A stretch of DNA of 64,000 nt from Pachyseris speciosa. Taxonomy: Eukaryota > Cnidaria > Anthozoa > Scleractinia > Pachyseridae. Numbering within the stretch: the first letter of the stretch is position 1; every line of letters starts with the position of its first letter. The position numbers and the translations under genes are program-made. Of this stretch, positions 9,871 to 19,590 are shown piece after piece. The stretch spans positions 245,001 to 309,000 of the forward strand of contig JAEMWC010000133.1 of the NCBI GenBank assembly GCA_016490735.1, read 5' to 3'. A model generated the notes under the pieces. That model saw nothing but the letters and a program-made list of their open reading frames with translations, ran no database searches and had not been told where the DNA came from.

Positions 9871-10146
9871 GAAATGTAATGTTCAGTCTCTCTGGCTTTA
9901 TTCTTACTCTTATTCTGTATCATTAACTTATATCATTTTAGTTGCCTTGTGGATATTTTCTTGTAGCTTTGACACATCACGTAGCTATTTAACGTCATGA
10001 TTCCGGTGAATATAAATACAGTATGTTTCCCTATTTCCGGACACTTTGACCTGGCGATTCTGTATTTCGTTGTTGTAAAAACGAAAAACAACGAACGAAC
10101 TCGAACTCGAACTCAAATCCAAACTCGATGATTCGCAATTCCTGTT

Positions 10147-10542
10147 CCTAATTCCGGACACCTAACGATAGCTTGCAAACTATAGGTATTTTAAAAGGAA
10201 ATTCATGGAATAGCCGTTGAAAACAAAGTCTTTTTGTGATTAATTTATCATTTTGACTGTAAACTGAAATCAAAATTGGCCATGGTGGTTAAATTGCTGA
10301 ATAATAACTGGACGAGTTTGTCAATACATTCACGTCCCATGAGAATCTTGCGAACTCCGCCATCTGCTGTCTGATGACTTCTTCGCTAAAATGAAAGAAA
10401 ATACTTTAAAATTCGAACAGAGTGAAAGTTTTTAAAGGAAAGTTTCTTTATGTGACTTTCGTACGATGTATTTTGCCATGATCGAGAAGAATATTACAAA
10501 GAAAAATTAAGGGAGCATTTATATCGTGTCCGGAGTTAGGGC
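10147..10542. mobile_element. Possible MITE, CCTAATTCCGGACAC ends (A; B at 36021-36416)
   Basis: Left end CCTAATTCCGGACAC and right end GTGTCCGGAGTTAGG are inverted, about 395 bp apart, with no gene between. No empty site is available because both A and B carry it, so the call rests on the ends alone. Confidence 0.45.
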
Positions 10543-11221
10543 ACCCAATTTGGCGTCGTCTTTCCGATATTACAAAGAAACCAAAGAGTTTCAAGTGATC
10601 ATCTTCACAGTAGTGGAAGCTACATTGTGGCTAAATTTAAGTTCGTTAGTGCTGTTTTTAGGTAAGATATTAAAGGGTTGCAAAAAATGTCTGGAAATAG
10701 AGCAACGAACTGTACCATGTTAACTCGCGTTTTCCTTCAATAAACCCGAGGAAAGCTGGTGTTGGCCAGCCGAAATCTCGAATTTACGCCTTTACACGTT
10801 GTTTGACCAGTCCTTGCAGTGTTTTCTTATATTTTATTATATTCTGACTGGTCACGATCTACCTTTGATCCAACGTAGAGCAAGTTTGATCATTCACGGT
10901 TTTGTAGTGGTTTTCATAACCTTAAAAAACCAGGAGAGCTGTTGAGCTAGTCTGGAATATTGGTTTACTTTGCCCTAAAACAAGGAAGAACAAGGTGTTA
11001 GTAGAGACTAGATTTTCGAGGTGACATCTTCGTCCGGTGTATCACCCCTTTGCTAGCCTACAACGCAGTCGTTTTAAGGTGAAATCCGAGTCCCCTAAAA
11101 ACGACTACGTGAGGGGCCAGCCCTTTGCACGTGCAGGAATTTTTTCCATTTTATGCTGCCTGCTTGCATCTCCTATTTCCTTTGTTGCAACAGGAGACGT
11201 CTGCACGTAGGCTATTTTATT

Positions 11222-11630
11222 CCCGGGGTGTACGCCCAGAAAAATTGGGTGGGGTGTGTGCGGCCCCCTTCCTGAAACTCTTACCCTATTTCAGACCAAA
11301 ATATGCGATTTTCAGACCTGACCAAAAATTTGATACCCTATTTCAGACCTATTTCACGCACACGTTTAGCGTAAACATAACTTGAGAAGGGCTTTTGTGA
11401 TTCTTTAGTTTATGGTCTTATCACGTAACGATAAAGAAGTAGCTCCTTCTGAAAAATATACTTAATTCAGGACTAGAGCGCACAAACCATACCCTATTTC
11501 AGACCAAATGGTTAGAATCGATACCCTATTTCAAACGGCTTAAAAACCATACCCTTTAGGGCCGCGCATACCTATATAGCCCATATAAGGGAGTACCCCG
11601 CAACCCCCCCCCCCCCCCCCCCCCCCCGAG
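11222..11630. mobile_element. hAT-like MITE with repeated ACCCTATTTCAGACC, inverted copy (A)
   Basis: Reverse-orientation relative of 8375-8720, with ATTTTATT on both sides (11214-11221 and 11631-11638). The motif TACCCTATTTCAGACC and close variants recur at 11270-11540. A long C-run precedes the right end. Confidence 0.75.
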
Positions 11631-11716
11631 ATTTTATTCAATCAGACCCATCTTGTGGAATCTTCTTGAAAGGTCTATTGACATCGCGTGATCAAGGAGT
11701 GTAGACAGAATTTATG

Positions 11717-11725
11717 TATATAAAA
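11717..11725 (+). promoter_or_regulatory. TATA-like site upstream of the exon (A; B at 42591 and 45454)
   Basis: TATATAAAA lies about 137 bp before the ATG at 11862 and is conserved in both B copies. The spacing fits a core promoter with a short leader. No transcript evidence is available. Confidence 0.3.
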
Positions 11726-11861
11726 ACCGCGGCATTAAACGTGTTAAAGAATTCAGCTGCACAGTCAGATCGAACGAAGCAGGCCATTTAGTTGGGCGCA
11801 AAGTAATCCGGTTTGCGATACAGAAGGGCAGGGTTGAGAGGAATCCCATTCGAAGACTAAA

Positions 11862-12039
11862 ATGATTTTTAAATCCTTTTTTGGTTTATCCGCTGTCACT
11901 ATGGCGCTCGTTCTCATATTTTCAGAGTTGATGCAAAGGGAAGCGGGATATTCACTTTTTATAGTATGTTTTGTCCACTCGAGTCTAATGCTATGCAGTA
12001 TGTTGATGGGGATATGCGTTGGGTTGTCTTCCAAAGTTG
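11862..12039 (+). CDS. Putative first exon, two-helix membrane protein (A, P2)
   Basis: Open from ATG to a good splice donor (GTTG|GTGAGT at 12039/12040). The peptide starts MIFKSFFGLSAVTMALVLIF and has two hydrophobic stretches, roughly residues 6-23 and 31-55, linked by SELMQREAGYS. It could be a signal anchor plus a second helix. The frame survives in B twice (42736, 45599) but is broken in the P1 paralogues. No family was recognised and no downstream exon could be joined with confidence. A pseudogene fragment carried along by duplications is possible. Confidence 0.4.
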
Positions 12040-12313
12040 GTGAGTAAACTATTACTGTATCTCGTAGCTCTACATTCTGATATTGAAAGCCACGCATATA
12101 AACAGTTTATTTAACAACAAAATTTTTCGGCGCCACATTGAACACTTTTTTTAAAACTGGTGGAAAGGCAAATATTGTGAGGTGTGCTCAAAAGAATTTT
12201 TGACAGCATGTTCCTTCACCCTGTTTGTCTCTTTTTCACGAACAACCCAGCCAGCATTCAGTCAGTTTTTGAACGATCACGAAGCATTTTTCTACTTGAC
12301 AATTAGATTATGA

Positions 12314-12386
12314 GCTCGAGATTTCTATCGGGTGATAGCTGATGAGAGCGCAGCCCCGATCAGCTATCACTCATAGAAATCGAGAG
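12314..12386. repeat. Hairpin, CGAGATTTCTATCGGGTGAT arms (A; B at 43188-43260 and 46049-46121)
   Basis: The arms around GAGATTTCTATCGGGTGATA and GCTATCACTCATAGAAATCG pair across GCGCAGCCCCG, giving a strong small foldback. It contains CTGATGAG but no matching GAAA core, so it is not a hammerhead. Confidence 0.65.
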
Positions 12387-12597
12387 CGGATAATTGTTTT
12401 AGTATAAATCTACTAGTCGTTGAAACCTTAACAAGTAAATTATCCAAATACTCCTCAAAGACACTTCGAAAACGCGAAGAAGCGGGCTGAATTTTGTTGA
12501 CAACCATATCTATCACAGAATAGATAGCGAGTAGCGCAGCCAATGAGAGAACGTCATTCGTGATAGAACGCTATAGTAGCCGGTTATACTAATTGCC

Positions 12598-12950
12598 AAT
12601 ACAGCGGAACCTCGATATAACGATCTTCGATAAAAGGATTAACTCTTTACAGCCCGGTCAATGTCACGGAAAAATTTATGGAACAAAATCTCGATTTAAC
12701 AGTCTACGGTATAACGAAAAATGCTACGTGGATGAGCGTTCGAAACTGGGTGGGTGGGTGAGATCAAATATGATCGTGAGTAGCGGCTGCCAGTTGGCGC
12801 CTTTACAGGCTGAAGTCCGATCTCACTCCACAGGAGAATTGTAAACTGCCATGAAACTATGTGATATGTGCGGTATATAAATCCGTTACCATTACCATTA
12901 CCATTACCATAACGATATCCCCGATATAACGGTTACAATCTAGCACTGAG
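12598..12950. mobile_element. pogo/Tigger-like MITE (A; B at 46336-46690)
   Basis: The left end ACAGCGGAACCTCGATATAAC (ACAGTGGAACCTCGATATAA in B) is the characteristic terminal repeat of pogo/Tigger-type Tc1-mariner elements. The right part carries the diverged inverted CGATATAACGGTT. A TTACCATTACCATTACCAT run lies inside. No transposase is present. Confidence 0.65.
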
Positions 12951-13014
12951 CACAAACGTAAAATTAACCACGAAAAAACGATAAAGTGAATCATCACGCG
13001 ACCGGTAAGGAATC

Positions 13015-13387
13015 GGGGGCACCCAATGAGCCAAACCAACCAAAAGCTGTAGCAAGTCTGTTTAAAGTGATGTGTTCGTTACGGCTAGAGGTGTTTGATC
13101 TATTCGGATTCCTTAGCTGAAATTTTAATTGCCCGAAAATGTTAGGGAACAAAATCTTTCTTTTAGGAAATGCTAGCTGAAATAAACTTTCTACGAACTT
13201 TCTATGGAAATATTTTCATTCCGAAAACACTAGCTGACGGTTTTGACTGCCAAAAAAATAGCTATTGAGACCTTTTCGAAAACTTCAGGGACTATGATTT
13301 CCGCATTGCGAATCTTAAAGGCCACGTTTCAGTTATGAAAATCGGAGTGCACTCTTTAATAGACGTCGAAGCTGAAGGCCAGTTTCT
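13015..13387. mobile_element. hAT-like MITE, GGGGCACCCAA ends, old copy (A; B at 46750-47108)
   Basis: Diverged member of the family seen at 30349-30778 and 39993-40439. It shares GGGGGCACCCAATGAGCCAA, AGCTGAAAT, TTAGGGAACAAAATCTTTC and GGAGTGCACTCTTTAAT. The right end has decayed. It predates the A/B duplication because both copies carry it. Confidence 0.65.
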
Positions 13388-13833
13388 TTCGCATGTTAAC
13401 AACCAGTGACGACGCTGTGTATCTGTTGAAAACGGAAATGTTTTTGGTTACTAAACAAAAACTTGTGAGGCATACAAATCATCACTTGAATAAAACTGAA
13501 AAGTCCGTTATATACATTAACAGACATCAAGAAAATCTTCTCTGTTCGTGAGGACCCGTGAGATATGTATTGCAATTCTGTGCCGACAAAAGGAAATAAC
13601 CTCTTGTGAAACGTCTCAAGCACGTTAAGGTATGGCTCATTTTTGGGTTCAGACCCCCGCGAAGTTAAAACTAAGATTCTGTAACAGCCATGTAATTTGA
13701 ACAGAAATTCAGACCACAAGTATTCCAGAAGTCTTAAGATCCTTAAGGCATAAAGTTGGTGGTCAGGTGTTTAATGACGTCACAATCGTGCTCTGAAAGA
13801 CTTTTCAAATGGGGTAAGAATGGTTCATTGTAA
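13388..13833. other. No gene supported (A; B at 47109-47545)
   Basis: A 107-codon minus frame (13396-13719) is open in both copies. It shows no recognisable domain and no splice context. Confidence 0.4.
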
Positions 13834-13989
13834 CTAGAAACTAAATATGCAATGAAAATGTAAAGCTTGTGGGATGTGGCTGGAGTGACAAGGATACTTC
13901 ACAAATTAATGTGATCAAGTAAGCTGAAGCCACTCAAAAGGCACTAAGGCCACAAGGTAGCGGGCATTACCTATGGAGGGGAATATCGG

Positions 13990-14380
13990 ACAAAAATGTT
14001 ATTGGATCGTACCGTATGGTGCATTGTATTGTATTTGCCGGTGTACTGTCTTATCGTACCCGGTATGCTGTTATGTCGTATCCAGAATACTGGTATGTCG
14101 TACCCGGTAACGTTATATCGTAACCAGAATACCATTATGTCGTAACGGGTAACGTTATATCGTAGCCAGATGCCATTATGTCGTACTCGGTGATGTGATC
14201 TCGTATCCAGAATACCATTATGTCGAAACCGGTAACGTTATATCGCAGCCAGATGCCATTATGTCGTAACAGGTAACGTTATATCGTAGCCAGATGCCAT
14301 TATCCTGCATTATGTCGTACCTGATAATGTTATATCGTAACGAGAATGCTATTATGTCGTAACCGGTTATGGTTTTGTCG
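13990..14380. repeat. Iteron array, left inverted repeat
   Basis: Alternating units such as TATGTCGTAACCGGTAACGT and TATATCGTAGCCAGATGCCAT, spaced about 20 bp, with the TCGTA core in nearly every unit. The same array stands inverted at 15690-16110. Regular iterons inside terminal repeats usually mark recombinase binding sites. That role is an inference here. Confidence 0.85.
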
Positions 14381-14875
14381 TATCTTTCTGTTGTTCGCAT
14401 ATGGTGAAATATGATCAGCGGCAATCCTTTTTGCTCAAAAATGGCGCGAAAAGTCGGTCACGTGACATTGTTTCTATGTGAGAAATGGCATCTTGTCGAA
14501 AACGACGGAAACTTTTATATGAAATACGCCTAGACACTTTGAACACATATCCCCAGGAACTAAAATAGCGAAGACAGCCAGCAAAACGGTGGAAACAACC
14601 GGGCATCACAAAACGTAAGGTAATTTTAAGCTTTAAGTAAGTTACGTTGATGCATATTTTAAACTGCTTGCTACAGCCAGAAGCATATAACTTCTGCTAC
14701 AGCTTAATGTAGGTTTGTAAGTCCGTGAAAATACGCCAGCTTAATATACTGAATTCAGGTTTAGCCACTCTGCTTTTGTAACGAAAGAGTGAAAGCCTAT
14801 ATGAAGGGAAGTAGTTTCCTTCAATACAGCAAAGTTAAAATAACGACGGGCTCTGGGGACGGGGGAACTTATGCA

Positions 14876-15173
14876 CATGTCATCGGCTTCCCCGTGGGGT
14901 CGACCCCCGAGCCTACCAGGGAGATATGTGGAGGAATACGAGGAGGTGGATGGGATTCATTACCCGAGGCTATGGGAAAATTTTGACACTGTTCTACGAT
15001 CAAAGAGGAGGGAGTGAGGGAATTCACAAGTTTGAAAAGGATGTCATGGGGATTTTCATCCGAGAGACACCTCGCCCAGGGAACTTCCAGGGAAATTCCT
15101 CGCGCTTGCTTAACCGATTCTACAATCCCCTTGGTTAGCCAGGGGATCGACCCCATGGGGAAGCCGATGACGT
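14876..15173. mobile_element. Nested MITE, CATCGGCTTCCCC ends
   Basis: Left end TCATCGGCTTCCCCGTGGGG and right end CCCCATGGGGAAGCCGATGA are inverted for about 40 bp, with no gene inside. It sits within the 2.5-kb element, so it inserted there later or travelled with it. Confidence 0.7.
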
Positions 15174-15445
15174 GTATTAAGCACCTTTTTTTTTTAGCTA
15201 CAAAGGAAAACCGGAAGTGAGGCGTTTTCTCTTATTACTCGCCTCAGTGCTACCACATTTTATATTAGTAAGTCTCTTTACTCTTATAGAAACGATTTAC
15301 TTGAAAATTTTCGCACAACCACTACCAATGAATATGAGTTACGTCCACTTCCGGTTGCAGTACATTGTTTGCTTAAGCTCCCTGGACGAGCAGTCTCAAA
15401 CACACAAAACTTGTTTATTTTACTTTTCAGCTTTATAAGCTTTGA

Positions 15446-15697
15446 GTGCAAAATATGGAAGGTCAGTATCGATCACCTCTTGAGCTTGTTACTGAAAACG
15501 TTAGAGCCGTGTTAAATGACGTGATAAATAAGTTAGAAAGTATGGATTACAGCAGCAACATCGACTATGCAAGATACAAGATCGACTGGATTTGTACTCT
15601 GTTGTTGAGGCTTGGGGGTACTTTAGAAGATTCAGTTCTCATACATTTACGAGAAGCAGCAAGGATGCTATCTATAATTGATAAAGACAAAGCATAA
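15446..15697 (+). CDS. Small ORF inside the 2.5-kb element, 83 codons
   Basis: Open from ATG to a TAA that overlaps the start of the right inverted repeat. A polypyrimidine-AG (CTTTTCAG at about 15430) precedes it. The peptide (MEGQYRSPLELVTENVRAVL, then YARYKIDWICTLLLRLGGTL) looks helical and is reminiscent of N-terminal segments of integrase-type transposon proteins in cnidarians and fish. That resemblance is from memory and weak. No catalytic domain follows, so the element would be non-autonomous. Confidence 0.4.
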   Translation: MQNMEGQYRSPLELVTENVRAVLNDVINKLESMDYSSNIDYARYKIDWICTLLLRLGGTLEDSVLIHLREAARMLSIIDKDKA

Positions 15698-16110
15698 CCG
15701 GTTACGACATAATAGCATTCTCTTTACGATATAACATTATCAGGTGACATAATGCAGGATAATGGCATCTGGCTACGATATAACGTTACCGGTTACGACA
15801 TAATGCAATGCTGGTTACAATATAAGGTCACCGGGTGCAACATAATGGCATCTGGCTACGATATAACGTTACCGGTTACGACATAATGGTATTCTGGATA
15901 CGAGATCACATCACCGAGTACGACATAATGGTATCTGGCTAGATATAACGTTACCGGTTACGACATAATGGCATCTGGCTACGATATAACGTTACCGGTT
16001 ACGACATAATGGTATTCTGGTTACGATATAACGTTACCGGGTACGACATACCAGTGTTCTGGATACGACATCACATCACCGAGTACGACATAACAGCATA
16101 CCGGGTACGA
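15690..16110. repeat. Iteron array, right inverted repeat
   Basis: Inverted counterpart of 13990-14380, with units such as TACGATATAACGTTACCGGT and TACGACATAATGGCATCTGG. It has a few extra units, so the right repeat is longer. Confidence 0.85.
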
Positions 16111-16194
16111 TAAGACAGTACACCGGCAAATACAATACAATACACCATACGGTACGATCCAATAACATTTTTGTCCGATATTCCACTCCATAAT

Positions 16195-16271
16195 TACCCC
16201 TTAAATCTACCAAAGCAAAGATGGCTGCTAATGCTTGGGCTCAATCTTTGCTTTGGTAGGTTTAAGGGGTA
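16195..16271. mobile_element. Small hairpin inserted in the right inverted repeat
   Basis: The arms TACCCCTTAAATCTACCAAA and TTTGGTAGGTTTAAGGGGTA pair closely. The left inverted repeat lacks this piece (near 13973), so it is a later insertion. Confidence 0.75.
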
Positions 16272-16362
16272 ATGCCCGCTACCTTGTGGCCTTAGTGCCT
16301 TTTGAGTGGCTTCAGCTTACTTGATCACATTAATTTGTGAAGTATCCTAGAAACTAAATATG

Positions 16363-16673
16363 TTTACTTGTTTGCTTGGTCAGGTAGAAACAAGATCTGT
16401 TTTATTAAAAGGTTATTAATGAAGATCCCTTTCATACGTCACGTGACCTCTTTTATTTAATAATCCTTTAATTAAAAATTGAGGTCAACCATCCAGGACA
16501 GATTCATGTACGGGATAATCACAAGGCCATAAAAACGTTGCTTCTGATAGAGATTATATACCATCTCGGCACCCCATTTTCAATTTCGATTTTCTGTAAT
16601 GAAACGTCATAGCAGGTCACGTGATCTAAGCTTTGAAGACTTTACGCCAAAAACACGTTAAGGTTTTCAAGTT
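16363..16673. other. No gene seen (A; B at 47576-47884)
   Basis: AT-rich and collinear in A and B. It probably contains the 3' part of the minus-strand Penelope-like remnant that follows. Confidence 0.35.
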
Positions 16674-17184
16674 CTATATCACTGCCAAGTTTGGTGTTCT
16701 TTCGGGGAATGTCTGGGAAGTTATGGTTGTTTTTAGAATTTTAGTGAATTCGGACCCGAGCCGTGCCTTGACATGCTTGAGGTTTCCCTTTGTGTAATGA
16801 GAAGATGGTCTACAGGCAAAGTGGACTTCTGACAAGGACATTTCTATGATTGTTTTCCGATAGCCGCCTGACCGAAGGCGTTGTTTGAATTTCACAAGAC
16901 ACTCCTCAAAAGCCGTTTTCGAAGTTTTTGTTCTCAACAGACTTACTTGGTGGGTGGCACGAGGTGAATTGTGTACATTGAAAGGTTTCAGTTGGCTTGT
17001 AGTGAGTTTCAACGTCAAGGTTGGAATCGTTTGTCAATCTTTCCTCTTCGAACACTACCGTATTGAGGAAAGTTATTTCGTTCTTTGATATTTTGGCCGT
17101 GGATAAGGCCCCGGGGTTAATCCCATAAATTTCGGATAGGTGTGTTTCGCTAAGGACAAATAAAGCAGACGAAAATTGATACAC
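16674..17184 (-). pseudogene. Penelope-like reverse transcriptase remnant (A)
   Basis: On the minus strand NEITFLNTVVFEEERLTND leads through DVETHYKPTETFQCTQFTSCH. After a frame slip near 16910 it continues LLRTKTSKTAFEECLVKFKQ and RLRSGGYRKTIIEMSLSEV. This order (FLDT, then THYKPT..FQY..F.S.HP, then LLRTNS...F.....) is the thumb region of Penelope-like element RTs. The catalytic part is missing. Frameshift and truncation make it inactive. In B the same slip is present, so it decayed before the duplication. Confidence 0.7.
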
Positions 17185-17341
17185 TATTTAAGGTCCAAAC
17201 TCGATAAAAACTGAAAACAACAGGCGTGAAACAAAACCCGGAACACTGTTAGTGTTCGCAGGCTAATGGGGGACGATCCAAACAACGACTAACTGCCACG
17301 GAAAATTTGTAAACTTTACAAGTTCTGAAAAGTGGCTACTC

Positions 17342-18008
17342 CTAGTAACTCTTGGTGTGATGGGATTATTACTCCCATCTACACTTAAATGAAAACAAAA
17401 GCGACCCATCTAATTATAGAGGAGTCTGTCTCAGTAGTTGCCTCGGAAAACCATTTTACTTCAATACTTAGTAACAGACTGAAAAAACATGTTATCCAAT
17501 TAAATATATTGCATCCTGCTCAAATAGGTTCCTTACCCTCTCTGCATCAAAAATCTGGGAGTCAGTTTCTATCAGCCTAAAAACTTAACCTTACAAGAAG
17601 CATTACAAGCAGTACCTTTTAACCGCTCAAAATAATTAAAGAAACTAATTGCTACTTGTGAGCAGTGTAACACTATTCATCTTTTCTGTTTATGTAAGTT
17701 ATTCATATAATTAGATATAAACATATTAATGTCAAAAATGTGTCTCTATGTTAGTGATTGATGTAATAAGATAATATTTATTGTCCATTTTCTGTTTAAT
17801 GCCGCATTTACCTTTAGCATGGTGGCAACCAGCTCGAAAGCCAGTGGCTACTCTGGTTGCCACGCACATATCCTTTTTTTGTTGTTGTTGTCCTTTGGTT
17901 TTATCATGTATTATATATATCTTCTGTCGAAAGTATTATAGTATTAACAAGTTGTAATTGATGTAAATAGTGCATAATAATAAAGAAGTTGAAGTTGAAG
18001 TTGAAGTT
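17342..18008 (+). pseudogene. LINE fragment: RT motif, 3' UTR and GTTGAA tail (A)
   Basis: 17350-17580 gives, over three frames, DGIITPIY, SNYRGVCLSSCLGK and SILSNRLKKHVIQLNILHPA. This is the RT block 1-2 region of a non-LTR retrotransposon. About 400 bp of non-coding sequence follow, including a hairpin (GTGGCAACCAGC / GCTACTCTGGTTGCCAC). AATAAAG and a (GTTGAA)n tail at 17987-18008 mark the 3' end. Frameshifts and internal loss of most of the RT make it dead. Confidence 0.75.
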
Positions 18009-18009
18009 A

Positions 18010-18979
18010 CCAAAACACCGCACTTCTGATCACGTATTCACCTTGAAAGCACTAGTCTTAGCCTTGGAAATCCGCCAATCCGTAAAATGTATCCTCAAAA
18101 TCCGAAATACGGGTAGTTTTTTTTTGTGAAATCCGTTGATCCGCGACCTTGTTCACCCCCCTCATGACTAATAAATGTAACAGTTCTCACTACAGCTGCC
18201 CCCGCCACCTGGAATTCGAAAACACTGGTAGTAATTTTCAACTTTTTTATTGAGAATAAAATTGTAACTGTATAAAAATGTGATACCATAGAGCATTTGA
18301 GACACAACACAACTCTCTGTTAATCAGTGAAACGTAATATAAACTAAAACAATGGATTTTTACTAATAATAGCTAGCTAGATTGCTTCAAAAGTTCCTCT
18401 TGAACTTTGATAGTATGAACTTTAATACCACAGTAATACCAGCTGTCAGCCAAAATTGAAGCGAAGATCTGGAATAAATACATAAACACCATAATTAGTC
18501 TCTGCTAGCAAGTCAAACAAGATGTAATAATAACATTACTGTCTGGAAATATAAAGGTTATGATCTACTAAGCTCTACGTGCACAAGGTTGAAAAGAACC
18601 CAAGTTTTGTTGATCGAGTCTGTCGATTCTTGTTTTATATTCGAGTTTGTCGATTCTGTGCCTCAGTAATCAGCTTTTCGGTGGAATATTTCAAGCCTGT
18701 GTTCTAAAGCATTTTCTTTTTTTTTTTTTTAACTTGATGAATACTCAAAAGAAATAACACAATACAACCCACCTTCTTGCTGCACTGATTCTCCTAAGCT
18801 GAGCTCGTGTTCGAAGTATCTTCCCAAGGATACCTTGCGCACCTGGAAAGTTTTACCCGAGACCTCATTACGAGCCTAGCTGTGATCAACTGAGATCTCA
18901 TCTACACACCATATCATCTTCATATTTACGCGGGGACTCCTTAAATGCCTCCTCAGGTTTTGGAGGGGCCAAAACTCTG
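18010..18979. other. No gene seen (A; B at 49221-50187)
   Basis: AT-rich and collinear in A and B. Contains a poly-T run at 18719-18730. The small frames present differ between copies. Confidence 0.4.
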
Positions 18980-19590
18980 CGGTATTGAAGTTGTTAACAA
19001 TTATACCTATCTTGGAGTTAATTTTTCTTCTTCCTGGAGCTTTAGAGATTGCAAACCAAACTTAAAAGAAAAAACACGTACATCCATCTTTGCAACTCGA
19101 GGGTATCTTAATTTGTTTTAAAGTTGCGCCTTGCGTTTACTAGCAAACTTTTTTATTCCCTTTTTCCTCCCATACTTTTATATGGTTCAGAAGTTTGGGG
19201 TATCTATGACACAAGTAAACAAACAGTGTCCAAATGTTGCAGCTAGAAATGAAATTGCTAGACTACCATAGTTACTTCAATTATTATGGATTCACCTCCC
19301 AACTCTACCAACTAAAACTGAGAAAACAATAGTTATTCATCAATTAATGTTAGTGAATACAAACCGAAAATTAAGCTTCTATGCCTCATTCAAGAAAGAA
19401 ACCAGAAAAGCCGAATTTTTAGATCTGATCAACAATCCCAAACATAAAATTGATGTAAATAAATTTCGTCTAGGGAATCACAAATTGCATATTGAAACGG
19501 GTAGGCGAACATCCCGGAATATTCCGAAACATCTCCAAAACAGGGAGAAACATCAATTTCAAAAACCTTATGAACACACGAAATAAGATA
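18980..19590 (+). pseudogene. LINE RT C-terminal remnant (A)
   Basis: Pieces in order are EVVNNYTYLGVNFSSSWSF, LLANFFIPFFLPYFYM with SEVWGIYDTSKQT in a shifted frame, then KAEFLDLINNPKHKIDVNKF and RLGNHKLHIETGR. These are hallmarks of the post-catalytic region of a CR1/RTE-like cnidarian LINE. Stops and shifts break it (for example after GYLNLF). It could be the far end of the element whose RT start is at 17342. The matching B remnant is separate. Confidence 0.75.

Larger units (their letters stand above)
10930..12110 (+). repeat. Paralogous block P2 (A)
   Basis: Older paralogue of block P1 (6600-7189), carrying the intact two-helix exon, a TATA-like site and one inverted MITE. B has it twice (42035-42980 and 44896-45845) because of the recent tandem duplication, and has the 5.1-kb element inserted at its upstream part. 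Confidence 0.7.
13850..16348. mobile_element. 2.5-kb element with long iteron-filled inverted repeats (A only)
   Basis: Copy B shows the empty site at 47560-47575. In A the 16-bp CTAGAAACTAAATATG stands at 13834-13849 and again at 16347-16362. The inverted repeats start AGGATACTTCACAAATTAAT at 13891 and end with its complement at 16348. They extend about 490 bp on the left (to about 14380) and about 660 bp on the right (from about 15690). Their inner parts are arrays of roughly 20/41-bp iterons. A 41-bp piece (13850-13890) lies between the left direct repeat and the left inverted repeat. The middle carries one small ORF and a nested MITE. I cannot assign a superfamily. Confidence 0.85.

Noticed and set aside
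12330..12372. Second hammerhead ribozyme (CTGATGAG at 12338)
   Set aside because: No GAAA core or stem II partner in register. It is the loop region of a foldback.
13396..13719. 107-codon minus-strand ORF open in both copies
   Set aside because: A/B divergence is too low for an open frame to mean selection, and there is no recognisable motif.
14218..14424. 68-codon minus ORF in the iteron array
   Set aside because: Its periodic peptide simply reflects the iteron repeat.
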